The translations under genes were made by a program, and so were the position numbers. Below are positions 6,455-14,138 of a stretch of DNA of 32,568 nt, in pieces. The notes under the pieces were generated by a model that saw only the letters and a list, made by a program, of their open reading frames with translations, searched no databases and was not told the origin of the DNA. This DNA is from Rickettsiaceae bacterium (GTDB lineage Bacteria; Pseudomonadota; Alphaproteobacteria; Rickettsiales; Rickettsiaceae), in the NCBI GenBank assembly GCA_023301685.1, contig JALZUG010000019.1, forward strand, positions 1 to 32,568, written 5' to 3'. Every line of letters starts with the position of its first letter. Within the stretch, counting starts at the first letter, position 1.

Positions 6455-9058
6455 CTATGCCTCTACAGTATTAAAGCAACCTGAAAGGTCTATTGCATCT
6501 ACGTCTTTATCTACTATGTCAATAACCAATAACTCTGTCATTTTTTGAGTTATATCTTCTGGATTGCCCGCAGTTTCAAACAATAATTCCATTTTTTTAC
6601 TAGTTAAAATATCTCTAATTGATATATCATCTTGAACCTGGGTTAGTGTAAGCATACTCACAAGCTTTACAATGCTAGTTGATTGTTCTCTAGGAATATT
6701 TTGAATTATCTCAGGTGAAAGTAAAAATACACTATTAAGTACTCTCATAATAACTTCAACAGGAAGCACAGGTTCATCTGCAGATGCCACACACTCTTCC
6801 AAAGTTCTAGTGAACTCACCTAAAGAGTCACATATCTTCTGGGATAAAAAAGCAGGATATTCTTCAAAAACATCTTCCATCAGATTATGTGATGAAGTCA
6901 TTAACCCTATAATAACTTTGCTATTGTCTTTAGATACCTCTACTATATCAAGCAACTTTTCTTTTAGAAAAAGAACTAGCTTTTCTCTATCTAACACATC
7001 TTCATACAAAAATAGGTCAAAAACCACCTCTTGCTCATTCTGATCCAATTCCTGTAAAATATTTGTTGCATTCTCAAGAAACAATCCTTGCGTTACTTCG
7101 CAAGTAAGCAATAAGTATAAGCTGTTATGCAAATTAACTTTTAGAAATTTAACCATAAATTTTTCATTTATAATCTGAAGTAACGTTTCTGAAGGTAATG
7201 CAAATAGTTTATTAATAAAATCATATAACTGTCTACCTGAAGCACTTATTAATTGATCAATATTTACTGTATTAATTATTTGAAGCAACGTTTCTGAAGG
7301 TAATGCAAATAGTTTTTCAATAAAATTGAATGATTGCTCACCTGAAGCGCTTATTAATTGATCAATATTTCCTGCATTAATTATTTGAAGCAATATTTCT
7401 GAAGGTAATGCAAATAGTTTATTAATAAAATCATATAACTGTCTACCTGAAGCACTTATTAAGTGTTCAATATTTCCTGCATTAATTATTTGAAGCAACG
7501 TTTCTGAAGGTAACTCAAATGGTTTACTAATAAAATTGCTACCTGAAGCGCTTATTAATTGTTCAATATTTCCTGCATTAATTATTTGAAGCAACGTTTC
7601 TGAAGGTAACTCAAATAGTTTATTAATAAAATCATATAACTGGCTACCTGAAGCGCTTATTAATTGTTCAATATTTCCAGCATTAATTATCTGAAGCAAC
7701 GTTTCTGAAGGTAACCCAAATAGTTTTTCAATAAAGTAATTATTATTTTTTACCTTCATTAAAGGCAAGATACATCCTCTCAACTTTACAACCAACATAT
7801 CTTCTGGAAGCTGAAAAAGATCATTAAAAAATTCTTTTAAAGAACTAGAATGCATTGCCTGAAACGCTAGTTTTCCACTACCATCCTCTATATCTAACCA
7901 TTCCAAGCAAACTGCACTATCAGTAATTAATTGTTTTGCCTTAATAGCAACAGGATTGGTGGACTTCGGAAAAACTGATGCTAGTCTTTCAAACTTTGGC
8001 ATTTCATCGGCGATTAGCTGATCACCTGATTGCTCTTTTAATGGTAGTATTATTGATATTTGCAAAAATTCCCAAATTGTCTTCATAAACTCAGGGCTTG
8101 CATTGTACCTTGTGTTATCAGCCAAAATGCTACTAGCAATTTCTTGAACAAAAAATGTTAGCAATTCGTCATGATAATTTTCTAATTTATAAGAATCAAC
8201 AATTTGCAACAACCAATTATCTGCTAATTCACTTCTATCTTTAGCAGATACTGTTCTGCCTTCAGATTCTCTCACTGACCATAAATCTAAATATGATTCA
8301 CTATATTTATGCAACTCCTGTGAAACTTCTGATTCTATTAGTTGATCAAGAATTACGGGATTTGCACGATCCTCTACTGAATAAGGTGAAAATAAACTAT
8401 ATATACGCAATATTACTTTATGAGTAGATTCATGAGCAAATGTTGATAAACTTTCCTCTACGCTCCTCTTTTTTATTAAAGTATTTTGACTATCCTTAAA
8501 GAAAAGCCCGTTTATACTTTTAGAGTTACTTTCTAACTCATCAACAATTATAAAATTTCCTGGACTTTCTATAGCCTGCAATAGAATTAATCTCAAACTA
8601 GGATGAGAATCCATAAGTTTCGTTAAACCCGACACCCATTCTATTAAAAACGCTTTACTCTCACTGGGATCCTGGATGTCAGTATATGTCTTCGACAAAA
8701 ATTTACTTATTACTTCATCTGATATAATTTGACTTTTAGCTTCCTCTGAAAAACTGTCTAGTACATTTGGGCCAAACTCTAAATACTGCTTTGCATAGCC
8801 AGCTTTATGTGAATTAATCTTGTCTCTTAATTTAACCCAATCTATTTCAACCAATTTATCTCCAATAATTTTAACAGCAGAACTATGACATAAAAAAGGA
8901 GATCCTAGAAATTTCTTGTTCTCATCCAATTCTTCTTGTGATAGTTCAATAGCTTTAAATCTTATATCATCATCAGATTCTTCAGAATAACCTTGAGAAA
9001 TTATTCCTGTAGAAAAATTTAGTGTATATTCTACTAAGGCTTGATTTACTTTACTCAT
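6455..9058 (-). CDS. Putative HEXXH-motif protein with 35-residue helical repeats
   Basis: This 867-aa protein has no overall family I recognise and no signal peptide. Residues 207-226 contain HESTH (209-213) in a helical context, a HEXXH zinc-metallopeptidase signature. Glu/His candidates for a third ligand occur downstream (for example the ESEVSQELHKY and YHDELL segments), but none is decisive. Residues 441-631 hold five complete units and one partial unit of a repeat whose core is LPSETLLQIINAGNI(E/D)QLISASG. A degenerate unit seems to precede them (LFQLPEDMLVV, 414-424). The C-terminal 235 residues are helical and Leu-rich. The start is ATG 9058. Size, repeats and a possible protease motif suggest a secreted effector; this is inference. 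Confidence 0.82.
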   Translation of the reverse strand: MSKVNQALVEYTLNFSTGIISQGYSEESDDDIRFKAIELSQEELDENKKFLGSPFLCHSSAVKIIGDKLVEIDWVKLRDKINSHKAGYAKQYLEFGPNVLDSFSEEAKSQIISDEVISKFLSKTYTDIQDPSESKAFLIEWVSGLTKLMDSHPSLRLILLQAIESPGNFIIVDELESNSKSINGLFFKDSQNTLIKKRSVEESLSTFAHESTHKVILRIYSLFSPYSVEDRANPVILDQLIESEVSQELHKYSESYLDLWSVRESEGRTVSAKDRSELADNWLLQIVDSYKLENYHDELLTFFVQEIASSILADNTRYNASPEFMKTIWEFLQISIILPLKEQSGDQLIADEMPKFERLASVFPKSTNPVAIKAKQLITDSAVCLEWLDIEDGSGKLAFQAMHSSSLKEFFNDLFQLPEDMLVVKLRGCILPLMKVKNNNYFIEKLFGLPSETLLQIINAGNIEQLISASGSQLYDFINKLFELPSETLLQIINAGNIEQLISASGSNFISKPFELPSETLLQIINAGNIEHLISASGRQLYDFINKLFALPSEILLQIINAGNIDQLISASGEQSFNFIEKLFALPSETLLQIINTVNIDQLISASGRQLYDFINKLFALPSETLLQIINEKFMVKFLKVNLHNSLYLLLTCEVTQGLFLENATNILQELDQNEQEVVFDLFLYEDVLDREKLVLFLKEKLLDIVEVSKDNSKVIIGLMTSSHNLMEDVFEEYPAFLSQKICDSLGEFTRTLEECVASADEPVLPVEVIMRVLNSVFLLSPEIIQNIPREQSTSIVKLVSMLTLTQVQDDISIRDILTSKKMELLFETAGNPEDITQKMTELLVIDIVDKDVDAIDLSGCFNTVEA
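7166..7738 (-). repeat. Tandem 105-bp coding repeats (5 full units, 1 partial)
   Basis: On the minus strand residues 441-475, 476-507, 508-542, 543-577, 578-612 and 613-631 repeat the same unit. Full units are 35 codons; the second is three codons shorter. DNA identity between units is very high: the string TTTGAAGCAACGTTTCTGAA or a one- or two-base variant recurs in every unit on the plus strand. The array is uninterrupted in frame, so it is a protein repeat. Confidence 0.93.
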
Positions 9059-9201
9059 AAATTAATAATATATTTGTAATTTAATTTAATTAATATTAGT
9101 GATTTTTTAAAATTATGTCAACTGATTAGCCCTTTTTGAATTATGCTAACTTTATTTTAATAGATTAATGAAGGTGGTCTCATTTTAATATCAAAACACT
9201 A

Positions 9202-9768
9202 CTACTTCACACCATCCCAACGATGTATGGCAGATGCGTCTATATTAAATAAATCTAGGATTCTTGCTAAGGAATGCGTAATCAAATCATCTATAGTAGT
9301 TGGATGATTATAAAAGGCAGGAACTGCAGGCGCGATTGCCACGCCACACTTAGCTAGCTTAAGCATATTTTCCAAATGTATTGCGTGAAGAGGTGTCTCT
9401 CTAATCATTAAGACAAGTTTTTTCTGCTCTTTCATTATTACACTTGCTGATCTTATCAAAAGATTCTCTTCATATCCATTTGCAATTGCTGAAAGAGACT
9501 TCATACTACATGGCAAAATAACCATACCATCAGTTTGAAATGACCCACTAGAAATTCTTGCTCCTATATCAGCTGGATTATAAACAAAATCTGCAATTTT
9601 CTTCACAGACTCAATGGAATAATCTGTCTCACATTTTATTGCTAGATTTGCTGATTTTGAAATTACTAAATGCGTTTCAATCTCAAGCTTTTTAAGCATC
9701 TCTAAAAAACGAATACCATAGATAACACCTGATGCTCCAGAGACACCAATTATTAATTTTTTTGCCAT
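9202..9768 (-). CDS. ubiX: Flavin prenyltransferase UbiX
   Basis: UbiX joins a dimethylallyl group to FMN to make prenyl-FMN, the cofactor of the UbiD decarboxylase in ubiquinone synthesis. The 188-aa protein has the usual length and motifs: LIIGVSGASG (residues 5-14), SGSFQTDGM (74-82), the CSMKSLSAIANG segment (87-98), RETPL (123-127) and PAVPAFYNHP (147-156). No ubiD is in the window. It is cytoplasmic and co-oriented with the upstream-lying minus-strand genes, but a 143-bp gap to the HEXXH/repeat gene makes an operon doubtful. Confidence 0.96.
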   Translation of the reverse strand: MAKKLIIGVSGASGVIYGIRFLEMLKKLEIETHLVISKSANLAIKCETDYSIESVKKIADFVYNPADIGARISSGSFQTDGMVILPCSMKSLSAIANGYEENLLIRSASVIMKEQKKLVLMIRETPLHAIHLENMLKLAKCGVAIAPAVPAFYNHPTTIDDLITHSLARILDLFNIDASAIHRWDGVK

Positions 9769-9892
9769 AAAAATTTACAATTTAATTTTTTAAAAAAAAC
9801 TATTTTCAAACGAATTTTATTCTAATATCCTATTAATAAGTATGCAATTTATTTGGCTGCTTATCCAATAACAAAATTCTGGAGGTCTATCA

Positions 9893-10054
9893 ATGAAATC
9901 CCACATCAACACTCTAAAACAAAAACACACTCAATTAGAAATCTCAATCAAATCCGCTAACGATAATCACCTTGACGACATTACAATTAACGCTCTTAAA
10001 AAGCAAAAACTTTTACTAAAAGAAAAAATATCGAGGCTTGAACAACAAGTATAA
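9893..10054 (+). CDS. Small DUF465 (YdcH-family) protein
   Basis: A 53-aa frame begins with ATG 9893 and has a strong ribosome site, GGAGG at 9881-9885. The protein starts MKSHINTLKQKHTQLE and ends with ALKKQKLLLKEKISRLEQQV. This is the DUF465 pattern: two helices joined by a short acidic loop (here DNHLDD), with the LK.QKL.LK..I..L signature in the second helix. Such proteins of 50-75 aa are common in Alphaproteobacteria and have no settled function; a helical hairpin dimer is likely. It lies alone between ubiX (divergent) and tRNA-Gly. Confidence 0.88.
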   Translation: MKSHINTLKQKHTQLEISIKSANDNHLDDITINALKKQKLLLKEKISRLEQQV

Positions 10055-10227
10055 AAAAGCTTTTTCAAAAAAATAAGCAGTTTTAAAATAATAAAATGAA
10101 TATTTATTTCATTTAGTGCTTGATCTTTTTGGCCTTTTTTGTATTTTATGTATGTATAAATTACTATTTGCAGCTACTATTAATATTCAAGTATGCTTTT
10201 AATTATTAGTAATTATATTTTGTATGA

Positions 10228-10302
10228 GCGGGTGTAGCTCAGGGGTAGAGCGCTACCTTGCCAAGGTCGAAGTCGAGAGTTCGAATCTCTTCACCCGCTC
10301 CA
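10228..10302 (+). tRNA. tRNA-Gly (GCC)
   Basis: A 75-nt cloverleaf with encoded CCA. Acceptor GCGGGTG pairs with CACCCGC; D stem GCTC/GAGC; anticodon loop TTGCCAA gives GCC; T arm GAGAG-TTCGAAT-CTCTT has one terminal G-U pair. The anticodon stem CTACC/GGTCG contains one T-C mismatch (positions 28/42), where a C-G or G-C pair is usual. The desaturase gene starts 32 bp downstream. Confidence 0.96.
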
Positions 10303-10334
10303 TTTTCATTTAGTGAACATTCGAGGTACCACTT

Positions 10335-11528
10335 ATGTTCAAGAATCTAAACTATATTGCAATTTTTGCACTTATTATTTACCCAATAATCCTAATTTGC
10401 TTTGGTGTTTCGTATGCTATAGTAAATTCCGTTGGATGGTTTGAACTAATACTATTTTTAACTGGATACTATATGGCAAATATCTCTGTTGGTCTTGGCC
10501 TTCATAGATTATGGTCACATGATACATATAAAACAAATAAGTATGTAGAGTTTGTACTTGCGGTTTTATCTGCAGGAACTCTTCAAGGCCCAGCCTTATC
10601 TTGGGCATCAAACCACTTTGACCATCATACCTATACTGATACTGAGAAAGATCCACATACTCCGCAAAAATATAAAAGCAGATTCATGGGTTTTTTATGG
10701 TCACATATGGGATGGATGCTTGTTGGAGAAGGAAGCTACAAATCAATTAACCGCGTCACTATGGTCAAGCTTGGTAGAAATAAAGTACTAAGATGGCAAC
10801 TTAAATATTATTGGCATATTGCAGTAGCAATGAACACCATTGTACCAGCTTTTGTTGGTTTCGTTTTTGGTGGTACAGCACTTGCAGCTTATGCTGGATT
10901 TGTATTTATCGGACTTGGTAGAGCTCTACAGCAACAAGCTACCTTCTTTGTAAATTCATTATGCCATTTTGTTGGTACGCAAAAATATATAAATGGAACA
11001 TCAAGAGATATATGGTGGCTAGCTTTCATGCTACTTGGCGAAAACTGGCACAACTTCCATCATGCATTTCCGTCAGATTATCGTAATGGTGCACAATGGT
11101 ATCAAGCTGATGTACATAAATGGCTTATCTATCTTATGAGCAAGTGTGGGCTAGCTTGGGGATTAAAAAGAACTGCAAAAGTTAGAGTGGACGCTAAAAT
11201 CACTCAAACAATGGATCAGTTAATCGACCTCAAGAAACAAAAAATTGCCTTAATGCAAAGGACATTGAATGAGCTTAACTCTATGTGCTCAGAAAAATTC
11301 TCGGAACTAGAAAACTCATCTATTGAAGTAAAAAAGAGGTTTTGGAAATCTTTATCTGTAGCTCAATACAAGGTAAATAAGCTAAAGTTTCAACTACACG
11401 AGCACGTTAAAAACTACGAGAATCCTTCTGATAAAATTATTATTGCACTAAATAAAAAGATGATGAGAGCCGAACTTGCAATGCAGAAACTTTATTCAGA
11501 AATTGAAAAAATTAGGTCGCTTGTTTAA
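10335..11528 (+). CDS. Acyl-CoA/acyl-lipid delta-9-type fatty acid desaturase with C-terminal helical extension
   Basis: The first 285 residues are a membrane-bound, di-iron fatty acid desaturase. The three histidine boxes are HRLWSH (57-62), HFDHH (94-98) and HNFHH (239-243), the last in the family context GENWHNFHHAFPSDYR. Hydrophobic segments around 8-30, 35-55, 72-90 and 165-195 fit a four-helix membrane enzyme. The reaction inserts a cis double bond into a saturated acyl chain using oxygen and an electron donor, which raises membrane fluidity. Residues about 288-397 form an extra charged, coiled-coil-like tail that ordinary bacterial desaturases of about 300 aa lack. GAGGT at 10322-10326 supports ATG 10335. 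Confidence 0.94.
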   Translation: MFKNLNYIAIFALIIYPIILICFGVSYAIVNSVGWFELILFLTGYYMANISVGLGLHRLWSHDTYKTNKYVEFVLAVLSAGTLQGPALSWASNHFDHHTYTDTEKDPHTPQKYKSRFMGFLWSHMGWMLVGEGSYKSINRVTMVKLGRNKVLRWQLKYYWHIAVAMNTIVPAFVGFVFGGTALAAYAGFVFIGLGRALQQQATFFVNSLCHFVGTQKYINGTSRDIWWLAFMLLGENWHNFHHAFPSDYRNGAQWYQADVHKWLIYLMSKCGLAWGLKRTAKVRVDAKITQTMDQLIDLKKQKIALMQRTLNELNSMCSEKFSELENSSIEVKKRFWKSLSVAQYKVNKLKFQLHEHVKNYENPSDKIIIALNKKMMRAELAMQKLYSEIEKIRSLV

Positions 11529-11631
11529 ATCAAAGAAGTGATGAATTGATGTGATTTTGATTATAGTTAAAGTCATTGACCTGTAAGCGTCAGCTTCTAT
11601 AAGATAAATGGAACAACAACAGAAAGTTATG

Positions 11632-11645
11632 GAACAGGCCTGTTC
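11632..11645. promoter_or_regulatory. 14-bp perfect palindrome, possible operator
   Basis: GAACAGGCCTGTTC is a perfect palindrome, richer in G+C than its surroundings, 106 bp before the membrane protein gene at 11751 and 104 bp after the desaturase stop. Its half-sites resemble LexA-type GAAC/GTTC, but the spacing of six does not fit the known boxes. Without a second copy in the window, a regulatory role is only possible. Confidence 0.25.
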
Positions 11646-11750
11646 TAATAGTAATTATCGTCTTTAATTTGAAACTGAGTCTGGGTATACAGATAAGTAT
11701 AACGCCTCATATTTAAAACATGACTATACTAAAATCAATTTACCCAGTAT

Positions 11751-12476
11751 ATGGAAAACCTAAATAGACGAAACAGCTCTTTCTTATCTCTACTAAGAAA
11801 CATTTATTGTTATTTTTTAGTATCAATAAAATTTATAAAAAATAACTTAAATTTTGTTTTCATCGCAATACTAATACACATTTTACCTCAAATTACAGAC
11901 TTTTCTTTAAAAGCAGCAAAATTGGACTTTCCAATATTAGAAAGAATATTCTATATTATTTTTTCATTCATAATATATACCATTTTTGAAATATTAATTA
12001 TCAACTATTTACACCAAAAAGAAGGCTTTTCACTTCAAAAGTTTAAAGCTGATATTAAAAAGCAGTTTTTTCTTGTCGTAAAAGTTAAAATAATAATATC
12101 CTTACATGTTTTAGTTGGTTTGTTATTTTTTATAGTTCCAGGTATTATTGTTGCATTGAGTTATACATTTATAATTTATTTTACAATATGTTATAATCAA
12201 CCTTTCGACGCAGCTAGAGAAAATAGTGAAAAACTTATGAAGGGTTATAAGTGGTATTTCTTCCTATTATATATAATACTTTTGTGCTTTGTATTTATAA
12301 CTGACTTCAGCTTAGAGTTAGTCTCTATGTACACAGATGAGTCAAAACTTCTTGAATACACCTTATCCTCTATAGAGTATGGTATATCTTACTTAACAGA
12401 GATAATAACCTACACAATACTATACCTATTCTGGAAAGATCGAGTTAAAAATTCGAATACACAAGAAGAACACTAA
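11751..12476 (+). CDS. Multi-pass inner membrane protein, YciC/DUF975-like
   Basis: This 241-aa protein is highly hydrophobic, with about six membrane segments (roughly residues 36-52, 66-86, 113-130, 133-151, 172-190 and 210-228). The segment LVGLLFFIVPGIIVALSYTF followed by an amphipathic helix with AARENSEKLMKGYKWYFF resembles the YciC-like and DUF975 membrane families, where a P-G-I bend is followed by a small helix with S/W residues. I know no firm function for these. There is no clear Shine-Dalgarno site. Its TAA overlaps the TAG of the convergent SulP gene (12473-12476). Confidence 0.8.
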   Translation: MENLNRRNSSFLSLLRNIYCYFLVSIKFIKNNLNFVFIAILIHILPQITDFSLKAAKLDFPILERIFYIIFSFIIYTIFEILIINYLHQKEGFSLQKFKADIKKQFFLVVKVKIIISLHVLVGLLFFIVPGIIVALSYTFIIYFTICYNQPFDAARENSEKLMKGYKWYFFLLYIILLCFVFITDFSLELVSMYTDESKLLEYTLSSIEYGISYLTEIITYTILYLFWKDRVKNSNTQEEH

Positions 12477-13933
12477 CTATTCTCTACCTGCTGACCAAGT
12501 ACTTTGCTGATAATGGTTGCACTTGCTGCATTTAAGCCTATTATCTCAACCTTGATACCATTTTTCTTTAGCTTGTCAGAAATTTTATTTAAAGCATCAA
12601 CAGCAGATACATCCCAGAAATGCGCATCAGAAAGATCAATCACAGCAATTGATATTTTCTCTTTATAATTAAAAATGGCTACAAAACTATCAGCAGACGC
12701 AAAGAACACTTGGCCAATAATTTTATATACTCTCTTAGTTTCACACTCAAGCAAACTAGATTCAACAGTAAATGAATGTGATACCTTATATGCAAAGAAC
12801 ATCACGCTAAGAAGTACTCCAACAAAAACACCTTGGGCCAAATCATGAGTCATCACAACAACCAGAACCGTAACAAATATTACCAGATTTGATGTAATTG
12901 GTGTTGATCTAAAGTCTTTTATAGAGGACCAATTAAATGTACTTACTGAAACCATAATCATAATCGCAACTAATGCTGCAACTGGTATTTGCTTAACAAA
13001 ATCACCTGCTGCTAAAATCAGGAAAATTAAAAAACACCCAGCAAATAATGTTGATAATCTTGATCTCCCACCGGATTCTACATTAATAATCGATTGACCG
13101 ATGAGTGCACATCCAGCCATTCCACCAAAAAAACCAGCTATCATATTTGCAATACCCTGCCCGCGGCACTCTCTATTTTTATCGCTATCTGTATCTGTAA
13201 GATCATCAATAATTACGGATGTCATAAGAGTCTCAAGCAAACCAACTACTGCAAGTGTTGCCGAATAAGGAAAAATAATCTTAAGTGTTTCAAAATTAAG
13301 TGGAATATCCGGAATCATTAAAACAGGTAACATTGAGGGTAATTCTCCCATATCACCTATTGTCTTTAAATTAAGATCCATCATCAACGAAACGACAGTT
13401 AGAATAATGATACTAACTAGCGTTGATGGTATGGCTTGCGTAATTTTTGGGAATAAGTAAATTATGAACAAACCAAATCCTACCATTATATACATTTGCA
13501 TTCCTGCATCCTGAAAAGCTGGAAGCTGCGCCAAAAATATTAAAATGGCTAGTGCATTAACAAAACCAGTAGTTACCGACCTAGAAACAAATCTTAGTAA
13601 AAAGCTAAATCTCATATGCCCAGCTAGATACTGCAAAACTCCAGTTAATACTGATGCTGCAAGCAGATATTGCAGACCATGATCCTTTACTAATGTCACC
13701 ATAAGCACGGCCATTGCTCCGGCTGTTGATGAAATCATACCAGGACGTCCACCGAAAAAAGCTATAGATATTGCAATACAAAATGAACCATAAAATCCAA
13801 TCTTAGGATCAACTCCTGCAATAATTGAAAACGCTATAGTTTCAGGTATTAGAGCGAGTGCAACAACAGTCCCTGCAAGCACATCACCTTTAACATTACC
13901 AAACCATTCTGCTTTAATTTTTGAAATAGACAT
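12473..13933 (-). CDS. SulP-family anion transporter with STAS domain
   Basis: The 486-aa protein is a SulP/SLC26-type transporter. It opens with the family signature [20 protein letters not shown] (residues 25-44), followed by 10-12 membrane segments to about residue 390 with motifs such as [19 protein letters not shown] and [17 protein letters not shown] short C-terminal STAS domain follows (about 395-486, with [21 protein letters not shown]). Members move sulfate, bicarbonate or dicarboxylates, often with Na+ or H+. The GQ.IIN...GGRSRLS region resembles bacterial bicarbonate-type SulP proteins, but the substrate cannot be fixed from sequence. It is compact compared with the usual 550-600 aa. 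It is divergent from the ankyrin gene across 205 bp. Confidence 0.94.
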   Translation of the reverse strand: MSISKIKAEWFGNVKGDVLAGTVVALALIPETIAFSIIAGVDPKIGFYGSFCIAISIAFFGGRPGMISSTAGAMAVLMVTLVKDHGLQYLLAASVLTGVLQYLAGHMRFSFLLRFVSRSVTTGFVNALAILIFLAQLPAFQDAGMQMYIMVGFGLFIIYLFPKITQAIPSTLVSIIILTVVSLMMDLNLKTIGDMGELPSMLPVLMIPDIPLNFETLKIIFPYSATLAVVGLLETLMTSVIIDDLTDTDSDKNRECRGQGIANMIAGFFGGMAGCALIGQSIINVESGGRSRLSTLFAGCFLIFLILAAGDFVKQIPVAALVAIMIMVSVSTFNWSSIKDFRSTPITSNLVIFVTVLVVVMTHDLAQGVFVGVLLSVMFFAYKVSHSFTVESSLLECETKRVYKIIGQVFFASADSFVAIFNYKEKISIAVIDLSDAHFWDVSAVDALNKISDKLKKNGIKVEIIGLNAASATIISKVLGQQVENS

Positions 13934-13959
13934 ATAGATAAATACTAATATATTACTAC

Positions 13960-13981
13960 TAATTAACTTAATTGTTAATTA
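13960..13981. repeat. Inverted repeat in divergent SulP/ankyrin promoter region
   Basis: TAATTAAC (13960-13967) and GTTAATTA (13974-13981) are a perfect 8-bp inverted repeat with a 6-bp spacer. The inner AATTAACTTAATT (13961-13973) recurs exactly at 14114-14126, just before the ankyrin start codon. A weaker 8-bp inverted repeat, ATTATAGT/ACTATAAT, lies at 14024-14031 and 14050-14057. Together these could be operator sites, though A/T-rich sequence makes chance matches likelier. Confidence 0.35.
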
Positions 13982-14138
13982 AATGTTGGCATTTTAACCT
14001 ATTTCTAGCGCAAAGGCAAGAACATTATAGTTAGTTTTATTATAAACGTACTATAATTTTACCATTAATATCAAATTGCATTGAAAGAATATTAATATAA
14101 TATATGGTAATTAAATTAACTTAATTTAGAATATAAGC

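Noticed and set aside
7166-7738. Regular near-identical repeats that might be taken for a CRISPR array
   Set aside because: The units are 105 bp, contiguous without variable spacers, and in frame inside an 867-codon gene.
10085-10115. Hairpin AAATGAA/TTCATTT after the DUF465 gene
   Set aside because: The 7-bp A/T stem has no T tract behind it and is weak; I could not call it a terminator.
11632-11645. LexA box
   Set aside because: GAAC/GTTC half-sites are separated by six bases, unlike the GAAC-N4-GTTC or GTTC-N7-GTTC boxes, and no SOS gene is adjacent.
11608-11667. 19-codon open frame in the spacer before the YciC-like gene
   Set aside because: It has no ribosome site and no recognisable sequence; length is within chance expectation.
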